Assembly (NCBI GenBank): GCA_002050435.1
Contig: MWYV01000033.1
Span: forward strand, 1 to 64,000
Source of the DNA: Chitinophagales bacterium 33-2
Lineage (GTDB): Bacteria; Bacteroidota; Bacteroidia; Chitinophagales; Chitinophagaceae
Direction of reading: 5' to 3'
Length of the DNA: 64,000 nt
Part shown: one piece after another, positions 1 to 7,883 of the stretch
How positions within the stretch are numbered: the stretch's first letter is position 1
Layout: the number at the start of each line of letters is the position of its first letter
Notes under the pieces: generated by a model
Told to the model about the DNA's origin: nothing
The model's input: the letters and a program-made list of their open reading frames with translations, nothing else
The model's database searches: none
Made by a program: the position numbers and the translations under genes

Positions 1-123
1 CAAAGAAACTCCATTAGGTTAATGCAACTGCAAAATCTAAGGCCCGGTTTAAGTAATCATCAACAACGCCAGAACCATTGCGCGTTTCATCGAAATCAAA
101 TAAATTTCCCCGGACAACAGTGA
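1..123 (-). repeat. Dispersed repeat, type I, copy A (cut by window start)
   Basis: Read on the minus strand it starts with TCACTGTTGTCCGG (110..123), the same end as the MITE at 5225..5394. The following roughly 110 bp recur almost unchanged at 34025 (+), 49758 (+) and near 58870-58947 (-). The left edge runs off the window. No transposase is present, so this is at most a non-autonomous element. The stretch 124..304 beyond it shows no gene, only AT-rich sequence. Confidence 0.75.
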
Positions 124-304
124 TTGATCAATGATCATTATAATTAAAATTGATAACCATTTTGCATGGGAAGATGGTTTTTTTAAAAAAATTTGAATGC
201 TACATATTCGGTTTTAAGATTTAGAAATCAGAATATTACGCAGGAAATTACCGGATGAATAAAAAAAACTTTTTAAAGAAGCTTGCATTTTAAAAATTCA
301 GCTA

Positions 305-536
305 TTAAGTTTGCTCCACCAATCCTTCGAAAACAACCTCAATAATCAAATCAATCTGTACCGGATCTAAAATTGCAACTTTCTGCAAACCTTCCCCTTG
401 TACTTATTGATTGATGACGCTGAACGCTTAGTTCATTATCCTCCGAATGACCAGCAATAAAATTTGCAATCAATCCTCCGTGAACCACACCTATCCATTT
501 TTCTATTAATGCCAGCCAATCCTTAGTAAAGATCAT
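305..536 (-). pseudogene. Possible decayed small gene (two open frames, frameshifted)
   Basis: I do not recognise a family. The minus strand is open from an ATG at 536 for 61 codons. A second minus-strand frame is open across the end of the first and stops at 305, with a protein-like tail (LDPVQIDLIIEVVFEGLVEQ). Joining the two by one frameshift around 390-410 would give a protein of about 75 residues. This reading is inference. Both pieces are short, and the region could simply be non-coding. It lies between repeat copy A and the first T9SS gene. Confidence 0.25.
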
Positions 537-596
537 TTTTCATTGATCCAAACCTTCCTGTGGGCCACTATTTTTTAAAAAAATAAACGTACCCCC

Positions 597-1703
597 ATGA
601 AAAGAATTTTAATGTCTTCTGCATTCGCCTGTGCCTTATTATCAGGGTCTATGGCTAAATCTCAATCTTGCTCAATCGTAAACAATTCGGTATGCGATGT
701 CATTACTGAAAGCTTTGAATCCAATCCCACACCACGTGGTTTTTCTTACAGTGGTTTTGAATTTGCAGGCCCTCAAACTTCCGGCCGGTCCCTAAGAGTG
801 GGAAGTGCCACTTCCACCACAGATTATCTTGTAACTTCTCCAGCATACTATTTTCAGAATGGTGGGAGCACCCGAATAGGATTTACAATCGCAACGGGCC
901 CCATTGGAGGAAGTAACAATTATTTCGAACAGGGAGGATTGAATTTCACGCTTCAAATACTTTCAGCTTCCGATGTAGTTATTACTTCCTGCACCTATTA
1001 TATACCTGCAGCCGGCACTTATTGCATGCAGATTGTTGATGCTGCAATTATGAGCGGCACCAACTACAAATACAGGTTTATTTTTGTAACAACAGAAAAT
1101 ATTACTGGCAGCAGGTGGATCAGCTTTGATAACCTTTCATTATCCTCCAGTCAGCAGGCCGTGCTACCTGTAACTTTTGTTTCCATCACTGGCAAAAACA
1201 CCACTTCAGGAAACATGATCAACTGGACCGTTGCAGGTGAGGTGAATGTAGCGAAATATGAAATCGAAAAAAGCAGTAATGGAAAATCCTTCTCCAAAAA
1301 TGGTGAAGTAATAGCAGGCGGAGTTACAGGTTATACATATACTGATGTAAATCCAGGCACTGCTACCAATTATTACAGGATTAAATCTGTGGATGTTGAT
1401 GGAAAAACCAAATTAAGTCCAACAATCGCCATCAAAACTGCAAGAGGTGGTAAAGGAAAAATCGCACTAGCTGCATTTCCTTCTCCTGCCATTAGCGAAG
1501 TAACCATTCAGCACGACGCCATAACCTCCACTGGTGTTCTCAGTATCACAGCTGGTGACGGAAGGTTAGTAAAAAATATAATCCCTGCCAGGGGAAGTAT
1601 GCAGACCATCATCAGTATGGCAGGTTTTACACCTGGACTTTACATTATAAGGTTTCAGAATGAGGAAGGAGAAACAGAAACGATAAAGATCGTTAAGCAG
1701 TAA
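597..1703 (+). CDS. T9SS-secreted protein with jelly-roll-like N-terminal domain
   Basis: 368 residues. A signal peptide (about 1-23) is followed by a region (about 30-185) with the pattern of the cleaved-adhesin/choice-of-anchor jelly rolls: an early SFES motif, then DYLVTSPAYYF. Residues about 190-285 form a fibronectin III-like module starting LPVTFVSI. The last 80 or so residues are a Por-secretion tail (SPAISEVTIQ, then TPGLYIIRF and a basic end), which in Bacteroidota directs export through the type IX system and surface attachment. Substrate and role are unknown. It is the first of three similar genes on this strand, each with its own hairpin terminator or promoter, so they look like separate units rather than one operon. 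Confidence 0.85.
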   Translation: MKRILMSSAFACALLSGSMAKSQSCSIVNNSVCDVITESFESNPTPRGFSYSGFEFAGPQTSGRSLRVGSATSTTDYLVTSPAYYFQNGGSTRIGFTIATGPIGGSNNYFEQGGLNFTLQILSASDVVITSCTYYIPAAGTYCMQIVDAAIMSGTNYKYRFIFVTTENITGSRWISFDNLSLSSSQQAVLPVTFVSITGKNTTSGNMINWTVAGEVNVAKYEIEKSSNGKSFSKNGEVIAGGVTGYTYTDVNPGTATNYYRIKSVDVDGKTKLSPTIAIKTARGGKGKIALAAFPSPAISEVTIQHDAITSTGVLSITAGDGRLVKNIIPARGSMQTIISMAGFTPGLYIIRFQNEEGETETIKIVKQ

Positions 1704-1730
1704 TCTTCCCACTACAAATCAAAGTTTAAA

Positions 1731-1764
1731 ACAGGGCGGAGCCATTCATGCTCCCGCCCCTGTA
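1731..1764 (+). terminator. Imperfect hairpin after first T9SS gene
   Basis: ACAGGGCGGAG and CTCCCGCCCCTGT face each other across about nine bases, with two single-base bulges. No strong T-run follows, so it may only slow transcription or protect the 3' end. Confidence 0.45.
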
Positions 1765-1827
1765 TTAAACCAAAAAGAAAATCATCCTGTCCGATACCTG
1801 TGATCAAACCATCTTAAATCTTCGGCC

Positions 1828-3474
1828 ATGAAAAGAAATTTTACTCTAGCCATAATAATCCTGCTGGTAATCAAAGCCAATGCCCAGGTTATGTTGAATG
1901 AAGTGTATCCGATTCCGGGAGCTGGTCGTCATGAGTTTTTTGAATTATTCAACAATGGCACCGGATCAGCCCCTGTTTCCATGGACCACTATACCCTTAT
2001 TACCTATTTTGAAGAAGCAGGAAATCAAACAGGATTTTACGTTCTCGATCTTCCTGACATGCCTGTTCCCTCTCAATCTTATTTTGTTGGAGCATCAGCA
2101 ACACCATTTAATTACCAGGGGATCAACAATAGCAATTCCGCTCAATTCAGCTGGAATGATAGCGCATTCCTCAATGTAAATAATGGCTACTTAAAAAAGT
2201 GGTATGCGAGTAGTAATATTCCCGCAGCAATCGACGGAAATGATTATTATGATCTTGCAGCTACTCCGGCAAATTTGAACAACTTCTTTTACAAAGTTGG
2301 AGGCGGAAATGCCAGCTATGGAGTTTTTCTATACAGAGGTGGCACCCTCGTAAATTGCTTTTTAGGAGGAGTTGGGGGCAGTAATAATATGCCCTCTTAT
2401 ATTCTTTCTATGCCGCTACTGCATATTAATATGATGGGAAGCGCACCAGATTTTGACATTGTATTTTCTGGTTACACAAATACGCCTTTTGAATCAGTGA
2501 CGCAGGAAGTAGGAACAGATAATGGATATATCAGGTTAAGAGATGGATTTTGCGGATCATGGAACAAATCAAGTGCAACGGTTAACCATACACCTGGCTT
2601 CACAAATGGCGGTTCAGGTTTTGAAGCAGCAACCATTAGTGTGGCGGCAGTAGTGGTGCCTGGAAATGCTACAACAGGTTCAAATGCGAATTATGATGTT
2701 GTAGGTGCGCCAGTTACCAGTTTCCCTATAACCATGCAAATTATTACCGATGTGGGCACATCTCCTTCATTATTAGATGCAGGTGATACTTTGGCCGGAC
2801 AAAACACAGAAAACATCATTACTGATGGTCCATTTACTACAAACTTCTTTCCCCATAAAGCCCATATCCTTATCGTGGTATACACAAATGCGGGTTGCAT
2901 TGACAGGATCATGGCGATACCAAACATTGGCGTATTGCCCATAAAACTGACTTCCTTTAAAGGGAAAAGATCGGGAGAAAACGTTCATCTTGAATGGGTA
3001 GTTGAATCAAATGAAGAAGCACAATCATTTACAATACAGTCAAGTGAAGACGGCAAAAATTTCAAACCTGTAAAAATCATTTCCAGTACGAACAAAACTG
3101 GCCAGGAAAATTATTCCTTTAGTAATCAATTACCCAAAGAAAATTACTACAGGATCCAGATAAAAGATGCATCAAATAAAATATCGTACTCCAATATTGT
3201 CTATTTAGAGGGTGGGCAGCAGGAGAGCAAACTTGTGGTTATTTCAGATCCTGGAGAAAGTACCATCAGGTTCAGGTATAAATCTACAGAACAAACAATG
3301 GCTACTGTAACCATTTACAATGCATCCGGATCAAAAATCCATGAAAGAATGTTACAGTTAACCAAAGGAGAACAAAACATAATACTTCCAACAGATCATA
3401 AAACTGCCGGAGTTTACATATTGGAAGTTAGTACGTTAAAGAACCGGCAGGTATGCAGGTTTGTAAAACAATAG
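1828..3474 (+). CDS. T9SS-secreted protein with lamin-tail-like domain
   Basis: 548 residues with a signal peptide ending near residue 19 (KANAQ). The mature protein begins with the pattern VMLNEVYPIPGAGRHEFFEL, typical of the lamin-tail (LTD) fold found in many secreted bacterial proteins. A long middle region has no motif I recognise. From about residue 372 comes the same LPIKLTSF fibronectin-like module as in the neighbouring secreted proteins, then a Por-secretion tail ending in RQVCRFVKQ. Expected location is the cell surface or outside. LTD domains often accompany nucleases or adhesins, but no nuclease motif is visible here. A strong hairpin lies just downstream. Confidence 0.85.
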   Translation: MKRNFTLAIIILLVIKANAQVMLNEVYPIPGAGRHEFFELFNNGTGSAPVSMDHYTLITYFEEAGNQTGFYVLDLPDMPVPSQSYFVGASATPFNYQGINNSNSAQFSWNDSAFLNVNNGYLKKWYASSNIPAAIDGNDYYDLAATPANLNNFFYKVGGGNASYGVFLYRGGTLVNCFLGGVGGSNNMPSYILSMPLLHINMMGSAPDFDIVFSGYTNTPFESVTQEVGTDNGYIRLRDGFCGSWNKSSATVNHTPGFTNGGSGFEAATISVAAVVVPGNATTGSNANYDVVGAPVTSFPITMQIITDVGTSPSLLDAGDTLAGQNTENIITDGPFTTNFFPHKAHILIVVYTNAGCIDRIMAIPNIGVLPIKLTSFKGKRSGENVHLEWVVESNEEAQSFTIQSSEDGKNFKPVKIISSTNKTGQENYSFSNQLPKENYYRIQIKDASNKISYSNIVYLEGGQQESKLVVISDPGESTIRFRYKSTEQTMATVTIYNASGSKIHERMLQLTKGEQNIILPTDHKTAGVYILEVSTLKNRQVCRFVKQ

Positions 3475-3503
3475 ACGATTTTTTTAGGTACGGATTATTG
3501 ATC

Positions 3504-3530
3504 GAAGGCTCCTTTATAGGAGCCTTCCTT
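3504..3530 (+). terminator. Rho-independent-type hairpin
   Basis: GAAGGCTCCT (3504-3513) pairs perfectly with AGGAGCCTTC (3518-3527) across a four-base loop. A short TT-rich tail follows. It lies 30 bp after the stop of the preceding gene. Confidence 0.7.
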
Positions 3531-3584
3531 ATATTATACTTAGTAGAAATACGGAAAAAAATAGAAAAAAATAAGTAGAAACAC

Positions 3585-3615
3585 TTGCAATCATTAAAAA
3601 CCCCTATTACATTTG
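3585..3615 (+). promoter_or_regulatory. Bacteroidota sigma-A-type promoter
   Basis: TTG at 3585-3587, a 20-bp spacer, then TACATTTG at 3608-3615. This matches the -33 TTG and -7 TAnnTTTG consensus of this phylum. Transcription would start near 3622. A perfect inverted repeat, TAGGTA-ATTA-TACCTA (3627-3642), follows the predicted start. Confidence 0.65.
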
Positions 3616-3741
3616 CACCAGGTTGGTAGGTAATTATACCTAGCAGCTTTGAAAACTACCAGAACAGTATCCACCATTTCGACCACAAGTACTGTTCTTA
3701 TCCAATTCTTAGCAAAGCCACATAATCAAACTGTACCCCAA

Positions 3742-5154
3742 ATGAAACGTAAAGCTTCACTGCTCGTGCTGGCTGCTGCCATGCTAATGAATCTTGATGC
3801 AACTGCTCAGATCAACGAAAATTTTGAACCAATAGGTTTACTTTCCCCGATTTCTTCTCTTGTAGGAGCCGGATGGCAATTTTCCGATGTCAACTGGAGT
3901 AATTCCAGCGTGATCACAAATACCGGAAGTGTTTACATCCTTCCTGCTACAAACGGCACTGTATATGGCTCAATAAATTCGCCTTTCCAACTGTTTTCCG
4001 GCAACCATACCCTGTCCTTTAAATACAAACTGGATAAAAAGCTGAGTACGAATGCTTCCAGGGGGATCAGCTTTGGTATTATGAATGCATTAGGACAGTT
4101 CACAGAAATATCAGTTGTTTCCTTGTCAAGTGCCGCTCCAGTAACCGTTCAAACTTTTACTTCAAACTTTACGGTTACACCTGGCATTTATCGTGCAGCC
4201 TTTAAAATGATGGGTTCGCAGGATGGCAATACTTATCTCTACATGGATGATATAAGTATTACCAATGTCATTACAAGTTATGCTTCCGGTGTAAATGGTA
4301 TTCCGGTTGCCGTTAATGATCAGTATGCGTCATTTGGTTCCATGCCCATTACCGGTAATGTGATCACAAATCCGCTGGGTCTTGACAGTGATCCTGACGG
4401 AGAAAAGATAACCGCCCTTGTGGTTACCCAGCCAGCGACAGGAACTTTAACGCTGTCTCCTGATGGATCTTTTACCTATACGCCACCGGTGGCCGGATTT
4501 GCTGGTGGATTGATCACTTTCACTTACAGTATTACAGATGATTCATTTACCCCTGCAACTTCAAATGTGGCTACAGTAACGTTAAGCTACCCCGCACAAA
4601 TCATATTACCTGTAAAACTGGTAAGCTTCACCGGGAGCCTTGAAAAAAATAATGTAAACCTCAGATGGACTGTAGAAGGAAATGAAACAGCATATGTTTT
4701 TGAAATAGAAAAAAGCATTGACGGGAGAAATTATACCAGGATCGCTACTGTAAATGCCACCTCAAAAGAAGGAAAAGAAAGTTATGCAACGCAATTGATG
4801 CAGGCGGATGGTAATGGCTATTACAGGATCAGGATCATTGAAACAGATAACACCATCAGCTATTCAAAATTCATCAGGTTTGCTGCAACAGGTAAAGACG
4901 CTGTGAGCTTGCAGTTACTCAATAACCCAGTAAAAAATGACCTGCGACTGAATTATGTTTCTGGACTTCAGGGCCAGGTACAGTTGCGTGTTTATACAGC
5001 TGGCGGGCAAATCGTAATTTCAGAAAAAGTTGCGTTTCATAAAGGTCAGAACGCATATACATTAAATGCTACAGCACAATTAGCTCCGGGCATGTACATC
5101 ATTGAACTGCTTAACGGAACAGAAAGAACCGCACAGAAATTTATTAAAGAATAA
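3742..5154 (+). CDS. T9SS-secreted protein with Ig-like/cadherin-like repeat
   Basis: 470 residues from the ATG at 3742. The frame is open back to a TTG at 3649, but the signal peptide (MKRKASLLVLAAAMLMN..., ending ATAQ) begins at 3742, which fixes the start there. Parts in order: signal peptide; a jelly-roll-like region (about 25-190); one tandem Ig-like/cadherin-like domain (about 200-290) with DSDPDGEKI and SPDGSFTYTP; the LPVKLVSF fibronectin-like module; and a Por-secretion tail ending ERTAQKFIKE. Likely surface-exposed and adhesive, which is inferred from the domains. It has its own promoter and terminator and converges on the winged-helix gene, with the MITE between them. Confidence 0.85.
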   Translation: MKRKASLLVLAAAMLMNLDATAQINENFEPIGLLSPISSLVGAGWQFSDVNWSNSSVITNTGSVYILPATNGTVYGSINSPFQLFSGNHTLSFKYKLDKKLSTNASRGISFGIMNALGQFTEISVVSLSSAAPVTVQTFTSNFTVTPGIYRAAFKMMGSQDGNTYLYMDDISITNVITSYASGVNGIPVAVNDQYASFGSMPITGNVITNPLGLDSDPDGEKITALVVTQPATGTLTLSPDGSFTYTPPVAGFAGGLITFTYSITDDSFTPATSNVATVTLSYPAQIILPVKLVSFTGSLEKNNVNLRWTVEGNETAYVFEIEKSIDGRNYTRIATVNATSKEGKESYATQLMQADGNGYYRIRIIETDNTISYSKFIRFAATGKDAVSLQLLNNPVKNDLRLNYVSGLQGQVQLRVYTAGGQIVISEKVAFHKGQNAYTLNATAQLAPGMYIIELLNGTERTAQKFIKE

Positions 5155-5174
5155 TGGTTGGATTTGCCTCAAAT

Positions 5175-5203
5175 AAAAAAGCTCCCCAAACGGAGCTTTT
5201 TTT
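5175..5203 (+). terminator. Rho-independent terminator
   Basis: AAAAAA-GCTCC (5175-5185), loop CCAAAC, GGAGC (5192-5196) followed by seven T. It ends the T9SS gene and is symmetrical enough to act in both directions. Confidence 0.85.
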
Positions 5204-5224
5204 ATGCCTTGAAGATTATTTATT

Positions 5225-5394
5225 TCACTGTTGCCCGGTAAAAAATCAAACAAAATCAATTGAGCGATAGTGATTGAATCTCCTTCCAAACCAAATAAGG
5301 GGCTTCAAGTTTTTAAAAACACAACATCCTTCAAACCCACATTGAATTTCAGCGACTGGTTGGAGGAAATAAAACCTTTACCGGACAACAGTGA
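5225..5394. mobile_element. MITE-like element with 18-bp inverted ends and 9-bp target duplication
   Basis: 170 bp bounded by inverted ends TCACTGTTGCCCGGTAAA (5225-5242) and, on the other strand, TCACTGTTGTCCGGTAAA (5394-5377): 17 of 18 bases match. It is flanked on both sides by the identical 9-mer TTATTTATT (5216-5224 and 5395-5403), as expected of a target-site duplication. It encodes no protein of useful length, so it must move with a transposase supplied elsewhere. Its right half (5311-5394) recurs degenerately at 33911-33994, and its left 30 bp at 58333. The right duplication holds the last two codons and the stop codon of the adjacent regulator gene. The transposase family cannot be assigned from this window. 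Confidence 0.8.
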
Positions 5395-5679
5395 TTATTT
5401 ATTGATGTATTCCTGCAGTGATTTCACATAAACTTCAAATGCCTTGATACCCGGCTTTGTGATCCTGCAAATGGTTTGCGGGTAATTGTCCTTGAATTGT
5501 TTGATCACTTCAATATAACCTGCATCCTTAAGCTTTTGCACCTGCACGCTTAAGTTTCCTGCGGTAGCACCAGTCTTTTCTTTAATAAAAGTAAACTCTG
5601 CTTCCTTAACGCTGATCAGCAGGGAAACGATCGCAAGCCTTAGTTGTGAATGTAATATAGGGTCCAGGTCTTTAAACAC
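5395..5679 (-). CDS. Winged-helix transcriptional regulator (HTH_34 type)
   Basis: 94 residues forming one compact winged helix. The recognition region is EKTGATAGNLSVQVQKLKDAG (residues 34-54), followed by a wing (YIEVIKQFKDNYPQTICRIT) and a C-terminal helix. The pattern fits the small MarR/ArsR-like winged-helix family common as the last or first gene of membrane-protein operons in Bacteroidota. No metal-binding cysteines are visible, so the signal is unknown. It directly abuts the stop of the upstream membrane gene, so it is co-transcribed with the TonB-receptor operon and may control it (inference). Its final codons and stop lie inside a copy of the 9-bp duplication made by the neighbouring MITE, yet the frame is intact. 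Confidence 0.85.
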   Translation of the reverse strand: MFKDLDPILHSQLRLAIVSLLISVKEAEFTFIKEKTGATAGNLSVQVQKLKDAGYIEVIKQFKDNYPQTICRITKPGIKAFEVYVKSLQEYINK

Positions 5680-6288
5680 TTATTTCATGGGTTGTAGGTT
5701 ATGGAATTCCCTGTTTGCTAAATGACCGGGAATGATATACCCGCACAATACTGCGGCAGCATGCAGCAACATGGTAAATTCAAATTCTTTTACAAATAAT
5801 GAAGCGAATGCAAAACCCCAGGTAATAAATGCTCCTATCACCGAAGGTTTGAATTCAAGAATGGCACCATAGATCAGGATCCAAAAACCGTAAAGTCCTA
5901 ACAGCAATGCAAACCCTTGTACAGGATGTACGCCACCTGTATTCATTGAAATGATGATCAGCATCAGGGAAATGAAAAAGCCAACATTCAGTTTTTCAAA
6001 AACAGCCATAGTATAGGTTTTTACGCGGGCTGACTTTTTTAATAAAAAACTCCGCACCGATTCATATACCAGCAGAACTAAAGAGAGCAATCCAAAAATA
6101 TTCCAAAAGAAAAAAGTGTTGAACCAATTGAATTTTAAATTCAGATAGGTAACCATTGAAGCGCAAAACAACAACCACCCCCAAACGATCCAGCCTTTTC
6201 CATCATCCCTTTGCTCCTTTTTTGCTTTCTGGATCATTTGCTGAATGACCAGGAAACTTTCCTGGCCGCTCATTTCCTTTTCTTCCAT
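5680..6288 (-). CDS. Integral membrane protein, tandem paralogue 2
   Basis: 202 residues with about six hydrophobic segments. The start at 6288 is chosen because it lines the N-terminus (MEEKEMSGQESFLVIQQMI) up residue for residue with the upstream paralogue (MQEDDQLSPQQSLRLIQSMI). An ATG at 6303 would overlap that gene. The two share a WGW motif at the first membrane segment, ILEFKP/ILEFRP before the last pair, and a final (S/G)YIIPGHL. No catalytic motif is visible and the function is unknown. It sits between its paralogue and the winged-helix gene with almost no gaps. In such operons small membrane proteins often act as sensors or stress proteins, but that is a guess here. Confidence 0.75.
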   Translation of the reverse strand: MEEKEMSGQESFLVIQQMIQKAKKEQRDDGKGWIVWGWLLFCASMVTYLNLKFNWFNTFFFWNIFGLLSLVLLVYESVRSFLLKKSARVKTYTMAVFEKLNVGFFISLMLIIISMNTGGVHPVQGFALLLGLYGFWILIYGAILEFKPSVIGAFITWGFAFASLFVKEFEFTMLLHAAAVLCGYIIPGHLANREFHNLQPMK

Positions 6289-6289
6289 A

Positions 6290-6871
6290 TTAAATGATTT
6301 CATTTTTTAATAAATGTCCCGGAATAATGTAGCTGGTAAGTATAGCGATTGCAGAAAGCAACAACTGGTAATCAAATGGAACAAAAACACAGGCGATGGC
6401 CAGGATCCAGTTAAATACCCCTCCAATTACAAGGGGTCTGAATTCAAGGATCTTTCCTGAAATAAATGTCCCCAATCCATAAAACAGGATATAAAACGGG
6501 TACCCGTTCAACCAGCCACCGGGAAGCCTGGAAATGATTACACTCAAAACAAAAAAACTGATCCCAAGGCCCATCCATAAATAACCCATACTGGTTCCTG
6601 CATAAGTTTTTACTGTTTCTCTTCTGCTTTGCTTTGCAGAATATACAATGGTAATTATGGCGGTGGGCACTGTAAGTATCCATACAATATAATGATGCCT
6701 GTATTCCATTACCACTTTCAAAAAAAACTGCATCAAAATCGCAAAGAACGCCACCCAGCCCCACAAGAGAAAATAAAACCGGTTCTCTCCAAGATTGGAT
6801 CTTGTTTTTGTGATCATGGACTGTATCAGCCTGAGGCTTTGTTGCGGACTTAACTGATCATCTTCTTGCAT
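6290..6871 (-). CDS. Integral membrane protein, tandem paralogue 1
   Basis: 193 residues with about six hydrophobic segments and the same layout as the next gene: a short polar N-terminus with a QSLRLIQSMI helix, WGW at the first membrane segment, a cytoplasmic KQSRRETVKTYAG loop, then ILEFRPLVIGG and a terminal YIIPGHLLKNEII. It is clearly a duplicate of its neighbour. It starts 12 bp after the preceding periplasmic-protein gene and ends one base before its paralogue starts, so it is translationally coupled. Function unknown; the pair may form a heteromer (inference). Confidence 0.75.
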   Translation of the reverse strand: MQEDDQLSPQQSLRLIQSMITKTRSNLGENRFYFLLWGWVAFFAILMQFFLKVVMEYRHHYIVWILTVPTAIITIVYSAKQSRRETVKTYAGTSMGYLWMGLGISFFVLSVIISRLPGGWLNGYPFYILFYGLGTFISGKILEFRPLVIGGVFNWILAIACVFVPFDYQLLLSAIAILTSYIIPGHLLKNEII

Positions 6872-6883
6872 ACGAAACTTGAT

Positions 6884-7543
6884 TTATTTTGTTTGCGAAA
6901 GAAAATATTGAGTAGTAGTTCTGCCCCATGCAGGATCTAAAGAATGTTTAGGATTGAATGCATCAAATTTCTGCAGCGCGTATTCAAATAATTTTTTTGC
7001 TTCTGATTTACTGCCACCAAATTGTTCTGGTGTATAAAATTTATCCTGACCAAGTAACAAATAAATTCGGGGGTTTTCAGAGTTCAGCCTTTTTGCAGTT
7101 TCAAGCGCTTCTGCTGCAACCGGACCATATTGCATGTACCTGCTCATAGGGTCGGCCATCATTCTTAAACTGGCAATCATTTTCTTTACAATAAAGATCT
7201 CGGAATTGTCTTTTGATAAAGCCTCGCTCTTATTTAACAGCTGTTCTGCCTTGTCGGCAATTGGATCGAGTGTGGAAGCAAGTCCGCCATTCATGCCACC
7301 ATCCATCATTAAATACCCTGTAAGCACTTTTGTATAGGCTGCATAATAATAAGGATGCCACTGGTTCTTTTCTGCATCAGCAATTCTTTCAAATGCTGCA
7401 GCGAGTTCATTCAATCCACTCACTGAATTTGTTGTATCCACAGCGGCCACCCTGTCTTTCATCGTGCTACTGTATTTTTCCGACTGGCTGAATGCACTGA
7501 AAGTGATAAGAAAGAGGACAAGGGAAAAGAGAATTGTTTTCAT
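6884..7543 (-). CDS. Secreted/periplasmic helical protein, function unknown
   Basis: 219 residues with a signal peptide (about 1-19, ending FSAFSQ). The rest is helical with repeat-like stretches (LNELAAAFERIADAEKNQW, AEQLLNKSEALSKDN, AAEALETAKRLNSENPRIYL) that resemble degenerate TPR units, so a scaffolding role in the periplasm is possible. No enzymatic motif is visible. It is only three bases from the 2TM gene upstream and 12 from the membrane-protein gene downstream, well inside the operon headed by the TonB receptor. Confidence 0.75.
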   Translation of the reverse strand: MKTILFSLVLFLITFSAFSQSEKYSSTMKDRVAAVDTTNSVSGLNELAAAFERIADAEKNQWHPYYYAAYTKVLTGYLMMDGGMNGGLASTLDPIADKAEQLLNKSEALSKDNSEIFIVKKMIASLRMMADPMSRYMQYGPVAAEALETAKRLNSENPRIYLLLGQDKFYTPEQFGGSKSEAKKLFEYALQKFDAFNPKHSLDPAWGRTTTQYFLSQTK

Positions 7544-7546
7544 GAT

Positions 7547-7840
7547 CTATGGTTTTTGATTTTTTAATTTTTGATATTCGCTTTCAATTGTATTTCCGGT
7601 ATTCACATAAGCACCAAGGTAATGGAACACTAAACCAATTCCCCAGCCGGCTGTGGACCATACAGGCCATGGAAAATCAGAATTGAAACTCCTTGATCCT
7701 GAGAAATACCATATCATCCACAACATGGCATTCACTAGCAGATAGGTTACAAGGTGTGATTTAAATGAAGCACGCCTGTGTGCAATTTGCCAGAGATGCG
7801 GGTCTCTGTCTGCAGGTGGCTGTTGAAAATCGCTTGACAT
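7547..7840 (-). CDS. 2TM domain protein
   Basis: 97 residues. After a polar start comes LWQIAHRRASFKSHLVTYLLVNAML, a membrane hairpin (residues about 33-47 and 63-80), and a charged C-terminus ending in ESEYQKLKNQKP. This is the small 2TM family that in Bacteroidota is often fused to, or placed beside, LytTR or winged-helix regulators. It lies 43 bp after the TonB-receptor gene and three bases before the periplasmic-protein gene. Probably a membrane sensor or stability partner for the operon products; the exact role is unknown. Confidence 0.8.
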   Translation of the reverse strand: MSSDFQQPPADRDPHLWQIAHRRASFKSHLVTYLLVNAMLWMIWYFSGSRSFNSDFPWPVWSTAGWGIGLVFHYLGAYVNTGNTIESEYQKLKNQKP

Positions 7841-7883
7841 AATAAAGAAGGATTTAAGGTTGAAGAATTTTTTATTTTAAAGA

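Noticed and set aside
3649-3741. Upstream TTG start for the third T9SS protein
   Set aside because: It would put 31 polar residues before a clear signal peptide that begins at 3742.
5225-5394. Possible integron attC site or riboswitch
   Set aside because: The exact 9-bp flanking duplication and 18-bp inverted ends fit a transposable element better. No integrase lies nearby, and it is downstream of both neighbouring genes.
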